DNA of 64,000 bases from Nakamurella sp. PAMC28650 (GTDB lineage Bacteria; Actinomycetota; Actinomycetes; Mycobacteriales; Nakamurellaceae), in the NCBI RefSeq assembly GCF_014303395.1, contig NZ_CP060298.1:4917001-4981000 (forward strand). Direction: 5' to 3'. Positions 24,889 to 35,426 of this stretch are shown here, one piece after another. Within the stretch, counting starts at the first letter, position 1. Every line of letters begins with the position of its first letter. The notes below the pieces were generated by a model that worked only from the letters and a program-made list of their open reading frames with translations, was not told the origin of the DNA and ran no database searches. The position numbers and the translations under genes are program-made.

Positions 24889-25544
24889 CGGGTGCCGGTG
24901 ACCAGCACGACGATCGCGTCGCCCTTCGGCAGCGTTTTCACCAGCGTGTCCGCGAGTGCGGCCGGGACGAGGACGGCAATCTGGTAGCGGTTCGATGTCG
25001 CTCCGGACAACCCGCCGGAGGACGGCGCCGATACAGATTGCACGGTGATGCCCGCCGAGACCAGATCGGTCTTCACCTCGCTGGTCGAGTTGGTCCCCCC
25101 CGAAGTCAGGTACAGGTCGATCACCGATCCGTGCCCGACGCCCGGTGGCATCCGGTCGGGCGACACGCCGATCACGACGATGCGGCCGGCGGCGGCGGGT
25201 TGGACGGCCGAGACCGGGACCAGCTCACCAGCCCCCACCGGATTCGCCAGACTCGAACCGACCACGCTCTTCGTTCCGGATCCGGCCGCGATGTACCGCG
25301 AAGCGTCGTCACCGAGGTTGACGTCGACCGGTTCGAGGTCGCCGGCCGTCAGGACGGTACCGGAGGCCAGGCTCCGCGTCGCGGCCCAGACCGGCGACGT
25401 GTGCGAACTGGATCCGATCACCCGCGCGCCGACCACCACCGCGGCGATGACCAGCAGCAGCCCTCCGATCACCCGGACGTCGAGCCATCTCGGCCTGCTG
25501 CTCCGTCTGGGAACCGGGGCCCCCTGCGGTCCGTTCGTGTTCAT
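24885..25544 (-). CDS. CpaB/RcpC-like SAF-domain membrane protein
   Basis: A 219-residue protein with one N-terminal membrane helix (VRVIGGLLLVIAAVVVGARVI, residues about 24-44) and an extracytoplasmic SAF domain (RSLASGTVLTAGDLEPVDVNLG ... ANPVGAGELVPVSAV), then a second domain rich in Ser/Gly ending KGDAIVVLVTGTR. CpaB/RcpC proteins are periplasmic parts of Flp pilus assembly; alternatively SAF domains occur in actinobacterial 'flagellar biosynthesis-like' proteins. The ATG at 25544 gives the most compact anchor; upstream in-frame codons are not conserved-looking. It forms a coupled pair with the CpaE-like gene. Confidence 0.78.
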   Translation of the reverse strand: MNTNGPQGAPVPRRSSRPRWLDVRVIGGLLLVIAAVVVGARVIGSSSHTSPVWAATRSLASGTVLTAGDLEPVDVNLGDDASRYIAAGSGTKSVVGSSLANPVGAGELVPVSAVQPAAAGRIVVIGVSPDRMPPGVGHGSVIDLYLTSGGTNSTSEVKTDLVSAGITVQSVSAPSSGGLSGATSNRYQIAVLVPAALADTLVKTLPKGDAIVVLVTGTR

Positions 25545-25892
25545 CTTTCCCCCTCGTCGCACCCGCCCGAACCGTGCTGGCCGAGCATTCGTGCCCGCCC
25601 CGTCCACGGCACACCCGACCCCTCCCCCCGAGGAACACGCCGAGGGTCATTTGGACAGAATCGACGTCAGATCGGCGATTGTGCGAAGCTGGTGGATACA
25701 TCAAACTAGCTCATCAGGGCGCAAAGCGGCCTCATGAGCCTCAGATCGCTTCAAGAGCAGGGATTGCTGGCCCAGTACTGGATGTTCGCCCGTTCGACGA
25801 AGCCTACGTTGCGCCGAAAGGCTCGAATTACCTCTGATCGACCATCATGACTAGCCCAAATGTACCGACCCATCCAGTGAGGACCGCTCCCG
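25545..25892. other. Divergent intergenic region between the CpaB-like and HTH genes
   Basis: A 348-bp gap. The part from about 25665 to 25860 is richer in A and T than its surroundings. A TTGCGC at 25809-25814 could be a -35 element for the HTH gene, but no matching -10 is convincing. I find no ORF with a credible start and composition. Confidence 0.35.
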
Positions 25893-26123
25893 ATGACCAC
25901 CGAACGCTTCCTGACCCTGGCCGACGTGGCCGAGATCTTGAACATCTCGACCTCTCAGACCTACGCCCTGGTACGCAGCGGCGACCTGAAGGGGATCCAG
26001 ATCGGCGGCCGGAACCAGTGGCGGGTCGAGCGGACCCGACTGGAGGAATACATCGACGAGGCCTACCAGCGGACGGCAGCGTCCCTGTCCGAGCTTCCGT
26101 CCGCCCTGCCGGTCGACTCCTGA
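25893..26123 (+). CDS. Small excisionase-fold helix-turn-helix protein (MerR/BldC-like)
   Basis: A 76-residue protein that is mostly one winged HTH: FLTLADVAEILNISTSQTYALVRSGDLKGIQIGGRNQWRVERTRLEEYIDEAY. This is the 'helix-turn-helix domain, excisionase family' pattern also found in the developmental regulator BldC. It should bind DNA, possibly cooperatively as BldC does. No integrase or att site is near, so an excisionase role is unlikely. The ATG at 25893 fits the fold. It converges on the following gene with a 70-bp gap. Confidence 0.88.
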   Translation: MTTERFLTLADVAEILNISTSQTYALVRSGDLKGIQIGGRNQWRVERTRLEEYIDEAYQRTAASLSELPSALPVDS

Positions 26124-26193
26124 CCCGAGCCGTTCGAGCCTCCCACCCGCCGGGCCACCGGCTCGATCCTGGGAGCCGATGCCGCCCGGGGAT

Positions 26194-26799
26194 TCAGCCG
26201 AGCGGAAGGGCGCGGACCAGGACGACCGCGGCGACGGGCACCAGAACGACCGAGCGGACGCTGGCCGCCCGGCGCGGTTCCCAGGGGGCATGCAGGGCAA
26301 GCTCGAGGAAATCGGCACCGAGCCGGTCGATCGTGCCGGTGACCTCGGTGTACAGGCCGGCGGGTTCGCCGACCCCACCCGCCACGACCAGCGACACCGG
26401 AGCGCGGTCCCTGGCCAGCCCGCGCAGGGCGTGACGCAGGTTCAGCCGGAGCTCGACGCCCTTCACCGCGGGTCCCGTCACCGCGGACAGACCCTCGACG
26501 ATGGTGGTGGCGGCCAGGGACAGCAGTGCCTCGCGACCGGGCCCCTCCTGCAGCAGCAACCAGTCCGGGCCGATCCTGAGCAGCGTGCCGGTGACGGCGA
26601 TCCCGGCGACGGTCCGCACCCGGATCGACCGGCCGACGGCCCCGCCGATGCGTTCCACCATCGAGATGGCGCCCGCCGCGACCCGTTGGCGATCGGCGAG
26701 CTCGGCCATCATCTCCGCGTCGGCCAGATCGTCGAACCGCGCATCCAGATCGCTGAACAGCTGCTCCCACCGCATCGGTTCACCGTGGTCGATCGACAT
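26194..26799 (-). CDS. Conserved actinobacterial protein of unknown function
   Basis: A 201-residue protein starting MSIDHGEPMRWEQLFSDLDARFDDLADAEMMAELADRQR, a coiled, acidic N-terminus, then two beta-rich segments (IRVRTVAGIAVTGTLLRIGPDWLLL and LYTEVTGTIDRLGADFLELALH) that look like a repeated small barrel. I recall homologues of this layout in many actinobacteria (MRWEQLF.DLEAQ start) but no function. The ATG at 26799 is followed nine codons later by another ATG (MRWEQ) that could be the true start. It is divergent from the LysM gene across 64 bp. Confidence 0.75.
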   Translation of the reverse strand: MSIDHGEPMRWEQLFSDLDARFDDLADAEMMAELADRQRVAAGAISMVERIGGAVGRSIRVRTVAGIAVTGTLLRIGPDWLLLQEGPGREALLSLAATTIVEGLSAVTGPAVKGVELRLNLRHALRGLARDRAPVSLVVAGGVGEPAGLYTEVTGTIDRLGADFLELALHAPWEPRRAASVRSVVLVPVAAVVLVRALPLG

Positions 26800-26863
26800 C
26801 GTTTAGTCAACAGGGCCCGATTGCACTTGACTGAAGGCATTTGATGCTGTTTGACTCTATTAC

Positions 26864-27805
26864 ATGCCAAATGTCATCAAACGGTGTCGAACGTGGTCCG
26901 CAGACCACGATGCCGGTCCGGCCCCGACCCCCGTTCCGGCGGTCACCGCCTCGACCGCCTGGCGGCAGCTCGTCACCGCCCTTGGCGCGCTGACGTCATT
27001 GGCCCTTCTGCTACCGAGTCCGTCGGACTGCATCGACACGTTGAGCGGCTGGGGACCGGGATCGGCACGTGCGGCCGACGCCCTGTCGGTCGGCAGTTCG
27101 GGGTTGCTCCTGGTGGCCGCCCTGGCCGTGTGGTCCCTGCTGCTCTGGGGATCGGCAGTCGCTCTCGTCGCGGTGATCGGCCGGATTCCCGGGGGGGCCG
27201 GACGGCGCGGACGGGCGCTGTTGGGTCAGATCGCCCCCGGGGTGGCCCGCCACCTGGTACTCGGCGCGGTCGGGGCATCGATCGTCACCGGTCTTGCCGC
27301 CGGTGGAACCGGTACCGCAGCGGCAGCGTCGGTACCGGGGAACGTGCCACCGGACGGCGTTGCCTCGAGCATCGGACGAATCACCGATCTCGAGACGGGC
27401 CGGTTGCCGGGCGTGCCGGATCAGGCGTCGGGTTGGACCTCCGTCGAGGGGTCGGCGGTCCAACTCGGGTCGAACCTGGTGGATCCAGCGGGCGGCTCGG
27501 AGGCGGGCGGGTTCGACATCGACTGGCCGGCGCCCTCCGGCACTGCGGCCCGAACGGCAGCACCGAAGGCCCCGGTCGACATCGACTGGCCTGCCGCGGC
27601 GACCCCGGTGGTCGTCCTCCGCGGCGACTCGCTCTGGTCCATCGCGGCGCACCACCTTCCCGCGGACGCCAGCAGTGCGCGGATCGAAAAAGCCTGGCAG
27701 CAATGGTTTTCCGCCAATGCGTCCGTCATCGGGCCGGACCCGAACCTCATCCTCCCCGGGCAGATCCTGCAGCCCCCCCACCTAGAAACGGGTCACCGAT
27801 CATGA
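26864..27805 (+). CDS. LysM-domain membrane protein
   Basis: A 313-residue protein. It has two or three hydrophobic segments in the first half (LVTALGALTSLALLLP, about 40-55; LLLVAALAVWSLLLWGSAVALVAVI, about 83-108; and HLVLGAVGASIVTGLAAGG, about 125-145), a low-complexity linker with two FDIDWPA-like repeats (GGFDIDWPAPSG and PVDIDWPAAAT), and a C-terminal LysM domain (VVVLRGDSLWSIAAHHL...ILPGQILQPP). LysM binds peptidoglycan, so the C-terminus is probably outside the membrane. It lies in the interval before secA that in other actinobacteria also carries a LysM gene. Its stop overlaps the next start as ATGA. Confidence 0.82.
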   Translation: MPNVIKRCRTWSADHDAGPAPTPVPAVTASTAWRQLVTALGALTSLALLLPSPSDCIDTLSGWGPGSARAADALSVGSSGLLLVAALAVWSLLLWGSAVALVAVIGRIPGGAGRRGRALLGQIAPGVARHLVLGAVGASIVTGLAAGGTGTAAAASVPGNVPPDGVASSIGRITDLETGRLPGVPDQASGWTSVEGSAVQLGSNLVDPAGGSEAGGFDIDWPAPSGTAARTAAPKAPVDIDWPAAATPVVVLRGDSLWSIAAHHLPADASSARIEKAWQQWFSANASVIGPDPNLILPGQILQPPHLETGHRS

Positions 27806-28413
27806 CGTCCGACCTGATTTCAGACGGCACCGCCCCCAGGTCCGCGGCGCCCACGTCCGCGGCGCGCCAACCGGTGGAACGCCGGCCGGTGAAGCGGCGG
27901 CCGAAGGTCCGTCGTCCGTACCTGGCCGCAGTTCCGGACTGCGAACCGCCGTTCGACGACGAGCGATCGGCCACGAGTCGCATCCAACAGCTCCGTCAGG
28001 GCGTGAAGGCGAAGCCGAGACCCATCGCGCCCGACAAGATCCTCGACGCCGAGGTCCCCGGTTGGTCGCAGGATGCCGACATCGGAGTCCGGCGCACCGC
28101 GACCGCCGAGCTACCGGCAGCCCAGCGCTCCGGGCAACTGCTGGCCCGAGCCCTGGTGGAGGTGCTGTCCGGCCAACGACCGCTGCCGCAACTCAGGATG
28201 CACTGCGCACCAGAGGTTTTCGCAGGACTTCAGGGCCGGCCGATCTCCACCGGCGGCCTGAGCCACCTGCTGACCGTTCGGGTGTGCGAGCCGGCCGACG
28301 GCGTGGCCGAGGTCAGCGCCGTCTTCCGACGCGGCGACCGGGTCAGGGCCGTCGCGTTCCGGATCCAGGGTGTGGACGGGCGGTGGCGGGTCACCGCCCT
28401 GCAGACCGCCTGA
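27802..28413 (+). CDS. Rv3235-like conserved protein
   Basis: A 203-residue protein with a basic, Arg/Pro-rich first third (RRPVKRRPKVRRPYLAAVP) and a compact C-terminal domain (LLARALVEVLSGQRPLPQLRMH, LLTVRVCEPADGVAEVSAVFR, VRAVAFRIQGVDGRWRVTALQ). This C-terminal pattern is that of the actinobacterial 'Rv3235 family' found near secA; no function is known. The ATG at 27802 overlaps the LysM stop as ATGA. The stop codon abuts the convergent secA stop (TGATCA at 28411-28416), so the two transcripts must overlap. Confidence 0.8.
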   Translation: MTSDLISDGTAPRSAAPTSAARQPVERRPVKRRPKVRRPYLAAVPDCEPPFDDERSATSRIQQLRQGVKAKPRPIAPDKILDAEVPGWSQDADIGVRRTATAELPAAQRSGQLLARALVEVLSGQRPLPQLRMHCAPEVFAGLQGRPISTGGLSHLLTVRVCEPADGVAEVSAVFRRGDRVRAVAFRIQGVDGRWRVTALQTA

Positions 28414-31401
<2,988 letters not shown>

Positions 31402-31498
31402 GTGGTCACCCTCGGTCGATTTCTCACCTGCCGCAACCGCCGCGCCACCTGCACGCAGCCGGTTACCTCCGGGGACTCTTGTTACCCCCGGCGCTCCA

Positions 31499-31526
31499 AT
31501 TGTAAGCGCTGGGACGCTCCGTCATG
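31499..31526 (-). promoter_or_regulatory. Candidate promoter of secA
   Basis: On the minus strand CATGAC (31526-31521) is followed after 16 bp by TACAAT (31504-31499), a near-consensus -10 box in otherwise GC-rich sequence. The predicted leader is about 90 nt. The 405-bp gap between hpf and secA holds this, the 101-bp repeat and its extra half unit, and no supportable ORF. Confidence 0.4.
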
Positions 31527-31661
31527 GTCTCGATCGCATGGGAACACGATCAGCTCTCGGCGTACCCGCCGGGTCCATCCGGGCCGCGCGACCGGTGGTC
31601 CGGGCGCGCGCGACCGGTGGAGAGCCGACTGTGCACCACCGAAATCCGTGGCACCCCTCCC

Positions 31662-31762
31662 CGCGCTGATCAACTTCGGCGGCGCTCATCATCGGGTCGA
31701 CTCGCGTCCCGTGCGTCACAAGAGCTCGACGTTGGTGAGCGCGGGCGAAGTTGATCAGCGCG
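31662..31762 (-). repeat. 101-bp palindromic intergenic repeat, copy A
   Basis: The ends are 29-bp inverted repeats (31662-31690 and 31734-31762) matching at about 26 of 29 positions, with outer end CGCGCTGATCAACTTCG. The 43-bp centre, read on the minus strand, matches the centre of copy B (52100-52142) at 34 of 43 positions. Both copies are exactly 101 bp. The minus orientation is given so that the centres align with copy B. It could form a long stem-loop or be a miniature mobile element. Confidence 0.85.
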
Positions 31763-31763
31763 C

Positions 31764-31784
31764 AGAAGGAAGTTGATCAGCGCG
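31764..31784 (+). repeat. Extra half unit of the 101-bp repeat
   Basis: Directly after copy A the outer terminal sequence is repeated once more in the same direction (AGTTGATCAGCGCG preceded by GAAGGA), giving two adjacent copies of the right end. It looks like a duplication or the remnant of a second insertion. Confidence 0.7.
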
Positions 31785-31806
31785 GCCGGGGGCGGTCCGG
31801 GCGGGG

Positions 31807-32421
31807 TCAGGTCAGGCGCAGCAGCCCGTAGTCGAAGCCCTTGCGCCGGTAGACGACCGAGCAGAGCCCGGAGTCGGCATCCTTGAAGAGGTAGAAATCG
31901 TGCCCGACGAGTTCCATCTGGAACAGCGCCTGGTCGACGGTGATGGGCTCGGCGGGGTGGTCCTTGATCCTGACGACCCGGCCCGGACCGCCGTCCGACG
32001 TGTCGCCGAGCTGGTCGTCCTGCCAGCGGTCGAGGTCCTCCGACGATTCCGGCGGCGCGTCCTCGATCAGGCCACCGCCGGGGCCGGCCACCACGGAGAT
32101 CGGGGTGCGGGCGTGTTGCTTGTGATGGCGGATGTCCGCCGAACGTCGCAGCCGGGATTCGAGCTTCACCACGGCGGCGTCGAGCGCGCTGTAGAAGGTC
32201 TCGGCACTTGCTTCGGCCCGGACGGCGGGGCCGCGGCTGGCCAGGGTGATCTGCACCCGCTGGCAGGTCTTGGAGAGCCTGCGATTGGATTCGTGCGACA
32301 GCTCGACATCGACCCGGATGATCTTCGGGTCGTACCGTTCACTGCGGGCCAGTTTGTCCGCCACATGTGTCCGGAAGTGCTCCGGAACCTCCACATTGCG
32401 GCCTTTGACGACGATATCCAC
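31807..32421 (-). CDS. hpf: Long-form ribosome hibernation promoting factor
   Basis: A 204-residue long HPF. The N-terminal S30AE domain (MDIVVKGRNVEVPEHFRTHVADKL ... VDVELSHESNRRLSK ... VRAEASAETFYSALDAAVVKLESRLRR) is joined by an acidic linker to the C-terminal dimerisation domain (RVVRIKDHPAEPITVDQALFQMELVGHDFYLFKDADSG ... KGFDYGLLRL). Long HPF binds the 30S decoding region and drives 100S dimers in stationary or hypoxic cells. The start is a GTG at 32421. It is the Rv3241c counterpart between comF and secA. Confidence 0.96.
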   Translation of the reverse strand: MDIVVKGRNVEVPEHFRTHVADKLARSERYDPKIIRVDVELSHESNRRLSKTCQRVQITLASRGPAVRAEASAETFYSALDAAVVKLESRLRRSADIRHHKQHARTPISVVAGPGGGLIEDAPPESSEDLDRWQDDQLGDTSDGGPGRVVRIKDHPAEPITVDQALFQMELVGHDFYLFKDADSGLCSVVYRRKGFDYGLLRLT

Positions 32422-32533
32422 GTGTCCTCCCGGCGATCGTGGCGGCCGGAGTCCACCGGGCGCGCCAGCTTCACTGCTTGGTGGCCCGGGCGACCTCTTC
32501 GCCTGTGGATCCGGGATCGCCCGGGATGACTTG

Positions 32534-32561
32534 AACCTACCGTGACGACGCCGGAACGCAA
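32534..32561 (-). promoter_or_regulatory. Candidate promoter of hpf
   Basis: On the minus strand TTGCGT (32561-32556) is followed after 16 bp by TAGGTT (32539-32534), giving a leader of about 105 nt before the hpf GTG. The 220-bp gap to comF has no other element I can support. Confidence 0.4.
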
Positions 32562-32626
32562 GGTGGGCAACACCAATGAGTCATCTGTTGTTTACCGGAG
32601 CGAAAGGCCGTCGCAGGGGGTCCTTG

Positions 32627-32646
32627 GGTGACCCGGCGGGGTCACC
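32627..32646 (-). terminator. Short hairpin at the comF stop codon
   Basis: Arms 32627-32634 and 32639-32646 form a perfect 8-bp stem with a 4-nt loop that includes the comF stop codon. It may end the comF transcript before the hpf promoter, but it is short. Confidence 0.4.
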
Positions 32647-33370
32647 TGTCTGCGCGCCACGGCGCTGCCGTGGCCACCGCGAGCCCACAGATGACGTCGA
32701 TGCCGGCTACCGACAGTGCGCGGACGGCGGCCACCACGGTCGACCCGGTGGTCAACACGTCGTCAAGGAGCACCACGGCCACCCCGTCCGGCGGCGCTCC
32801 GCTGCGCCGGAACCGGATCCGGCCGGCCAGGTTGGCGGTCCGGGCGGCCGCGTCCAGCCCGACGGAGTCCCTGGCCCGGCCCTGTGTGTAGAGGCACGGA
32901 GCGACACCGGCGACGATGCCGGCCGCGGCCATCGTCCTGGCGGCGGCGCTCGCCATGGCCGTCACCGGATCCCCTCCGCGACGGCGGGCGGCGGCGCGGC
33001 GGCTCGGTGCCGGCACGATCCAGACCTCGTCCGGGACGAGGGCGATGCGGCGCAACCGGATCAGCGCCGTCCCGACCGCCAGTCCCAGCAGCGGCGGCAG
33101 GTCGGAGCGACCTCGTTCCTTGCCGGCCAGGATCGCGGCCCGCACCGGACCGGCATACCGGGCCAGCGCCCGGACCACCGGGAGCGCGACATCCGCGGCC
33201 GTGTCAAGGGTGACCTCCGGCAGCGCCACCTGGCGGGCGCGGGGGGACAGCGTGGCCGCGCACCCGGAGCACCAGGGCTCCGGGCCGCCGCATCCGGGGC
33301 AGGGCCGCGGCAGGACGAGGTCCAGCAGCACGCCGAGCGGCCCACGGCCGGATCTCTGCGGGTCGACCAT
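32642..33370 (-). CDS. ComF-family phosphoribosyltransferase-like protein
   Basis: A 242-residue ComF protein. The N-terminus carries a zinc finger (CPGCGGPEPWCSGC, residues about 24-37), then LARYAGPVRAAILAGKERGR and the VPAPSRRAAARRRGGDPV region, and the PRPP-binding signature VVLLDDVLTTGSTV. ComF proteins act in DNA uptake in competent bacteria, but in actinobacteria this gene is simply conserved and its role is unclear. The ATG at 33370 fits the family start. It corresponds to Rv3242c. Confidence 0.92.
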   Translation of the reverse strand: MVDPQRSGRGPLGVLLDLVLPRPCPGCGGPEPWCSGCAATLSPRARQVALPEVTLDTAADVALPVVRALARYAGPVRAAILAGKERGRSDLPPLLGLAVGTALIRLRRIALVPDEVWIVPAPSRRAAARRRGGDPVTAMASAAARTMAAAGIVAGVAPCLYTQGRARDSVGLDAAARTANLAGRIRFRRSGAPPDGVAVVLLDDVLTTGSTVVAAVRALSVAGIDVICGLAVATAAPWRADR

Positions 33371-33421
33371 CGCCCCAGTGTGGCCGGAGCCGGGCCGGCG
33401 CGCAGCGACCTGTGCCCGGGT

Positions 33422-33466
33422 GTGGACAACCAGAGGTAGGTGGACAACCAGAGGTAGTGGACAACC
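33422..33466. repeat. Short tandem repeat upstream of comF
   Basis: The unit GTGGACAACCAGAGGTAG occurs twice in tandem (33422-33439, then 33440-33456 shortened by one base) followed by a third partial GTGGACAACC. It lies in the 118-bp gap between lpqB and comF, where comF promoter elements would be expected. TGTGGACAAC also resembles part of DnaA-box-like sequence (TTGTCCACA on the other strand). Confidence 0.7.
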
Positions 33467-33488
33467 GACCGGCGCATCGCGGCGGGGG

Positions 33489-35426
33489 TCAGCCCGGGAA
33501 CAGCAGATTGATGCCGGTGAGCCGGGCGGCGGCGTCGGTGGAGGCCGAGACCCACTGCCCGCCGTCGAGGGAACCCTTGAGCTCCCAGATGTCGCCGGGC
33601 TGACCCGGTGATCCCCAGATGATGTAGACCGACGAGGTCGCCGCGGTCCCGGAACCGTTCACCGTCCCCGTGTTGGAGGTCGACTGGACGGCGGCCGGGT
33701 CGACGGTCGAGACGGCCATGGCCTGGATGTCGCCCGGCAGTTGGGTGGTGGTCACCGGCACTGCGTCCGAGCCGTCGACGTTCATCTCGGTGATCGCGCG
33801 GTACGCGCCGAAGCTCACCGACGGGTTCTTGGCCACCACGAGCAGTTCGTTGGCACTGCCGAAGGCCACCGGCCCGACGTCGTCGAGTTCACCTCGCACC
33901 TGTTCGAGATTGATCACCGTCAGGCTGTCGGGCGTCTCCGGTGCCGCGGAGTTGGTCGACCCCGCCTTCGCGGCCACCGGCACGGCGATCGCGCCCAGGT
34001 AGAGGCGACCGCCGGCGACGATGGCCACCCGCACCCCGTCCGGGGACAGGGTCAGACCGGTCACCGCACCGAGTCCGTTCAACTGACCCGCGGTCACCTT
34101 GGCACGGCTGGCGATCGTCGTGACGGTGGACGACGGACTGGTCGAGACGCGATAGATCTCCGGATTGGTGGCGCCGTTCTGGACCACCCAGGCCTCGTTG
34201 CCGGTGCGGGTGAAACTTGGCGGCGTCAACGTCCGGGCCTTGAGCGCGGACTGCGGGGCCGACAGGGCGGCCGGCTGACCGATCAGCAGCGCCTGACCGC
34301 CGGCCACGCCGGACACCGCGGCCAGGGTGCCGGTGGCGGCGGACATGGCGGCCGAGACGACGTGGGCCGACCCGGTGCCCAGCGGACCGGACAACGGCGT
34401 CATGGTCCGCAGATCGACGATGAAACCGTTGCCGTCGACGTAGTAGGGGTCGGAGGCGACCGAACCGGTCCCCGGGACCCGATCGGGGCTGAACGACTCG
34501 AACGCCGCGAACGTATAGCTCGCCTGGGACTTGTCCAGCGGGGCGCCGTCCACGCTGATCGCCACCTGGACCGCATCGGGATACAGGCTCCAGACGATCT
34601 GGGCCGCCAGCGCGGTCTTGTCCGCCGGGGTCGCCAGGTCGATCCCCAGCAGATCGACCCTGGTCACCAGTCCGTTCGGGTCGGTGGTGACGTTGGTGCG
34701 CAGCGTGCCTCCCTTCAGCTCGGACTGGGCCGCTCCCCTGAGCACGCCGGCCGGCCCGGCCAGCAGCAGGTTGATCAGCGTGGCCAGTCTCTTGCTGGGC
34801 GTGCTCGTCTTGATCAGATAACGGCGGTCAGGGACGACCACCGTGTGGCTGGCGTCCAGGAAGTACAACGTCCGCGGGGAGAAGACCCGGTTGAAATCGC
34901 CCGCCAGGATCAGCAGTTCCGGCGGCGGGTCTGAGATCCGCCATTGTCCTTTGTCCTGCAGGAGGTGGACCGTCACCCGGTAGGTCGCGCCGTTGCCGGA
35001 GTGATAGGCCTGATCGGTGCTCAGCGAGCCCTCGGAGGTGGCGCTCACCGTCACCGTGGCCGGATCCGTCAGGCTGGGTTCCACCCGGAGGTCACCGGAC
35101 AGGATCTGCACACCGGCCGGTCGGTTGGGCTGCTGCCAGCTCTTCTGCGCACCGCTGGTGAGGTAGGCCCGCGGGATCGAGTAGGAGTCGGTGGTCAGCG
35201 AGATGCGGGCGGAGGCGTCGACGAACGCCCGGACGATCAGCACCGGACGCTGCCCGGCCACCGGGGTGGGTGGTGCGTCCGGCCCACTCTGGCCGGCCTG
35301 GTCGGCCACGTTCCTGACGTCCACGACCGGGCCGGAACCCGGGATGCCCGAACAGGCCGTCACCACCGTCAGCAGCAGCAGCGGGGCGAGCAGGCGAATG
35401 AGAAGTCGGGGGCCGGGACGTGTCAT
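33489..35426 (-). CDS. lpqB: Lipoprotein LpqB, MtrAB accessory factor
   Basis: A 645-residue lipoprotein with a signal peptide ending at the lipobox LTVVTAC (Cys near residue 25). The first half is a GerMN-type domain pair (ISLTTDSYSIPRAYLT ... VTVHLLQDKGQWRIS ... LLLAGPAGVLRGAAQSEL), the second a beta-propeller-like LpqB domain (TGLTLSPDGVRVAIVAGGRLYLG). LpqB interacts with the extracellular part of MtrB and tunes MtrA phosphorylation in mycobacteria and streptomycetes. Its start overlaps the mtrB stop as ATGA, keeping the mtrA-mtrB-lpqB operon. Confidence 0.95.
   Translation of the reverse strand: MTRPGPRLLIRLLAPLLLLTVVTACSGIPGSGPVVDVRNVADQAGQSGPDAPPTPVAGQRPVLIVRAFVDASARISLTTDSYSIPRAYLTSGAQKSWQQPNRPAGVQILSGDLRVEPSLTDPATVTVSATSEGSLSTDQAYHSGNGATYRVTVHLLQDKGQWRISDPPPELLILAGDFNRVFSPRTLYFLDASHTVVVPDRRYLIKTSTPSKRLATLINLLLAGPAGVLRGAAQSELKGGTLRTNVTTDPNGLVTRVDLLGIDLATPADKTALAAQIVWSLYPDAVQVAISVDGAPLDKSQASYTFAAFESFSPDRVPGTGSVASDPYYVDGNGFIVDLRTMTPLSGPLGTGSAHVVSAAMSAATGTLAAVSGVAGGQALLIGQPAALSAPQSALKARTLTPPSFTRTGNEAWVVQNGATNPEIYRVSTSPSSTVTTIASRAKVTAGQLNGLGAVTGLTLSPDGVRVAIVAGGRLYLGAIAVPVAAKAGSTNSAAPETPDSLTVINLEQVRGELDDVGPVAFGSANELLVVAKNPSVSFGAYRAITEMNVDGSDAVPVTTTQLPGDIQAMAVSTVDPAAVQSTSNTGTVNGSGTAATSSVYIIWGSPGQPGDIWELKGSLDGGQWVSASTDAAARLTGINLLFPG

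Noticed and set aside
25893-26123. Excisionase of an integrated element
   Set aside because: The fold is excisionase-like, but there is no integrase, att repeat or tRNA nearby; a BldC-like regulator is simpler.
26800-26863. Inverted repeat TTTGATG/CATCAAA and TTGACT copies upstream of the LysM gene as operator and promoter
   Set aside because: The stems are only 7 bp, one arm lies within the coding sequence, and no -10 box at proper spacing was found.
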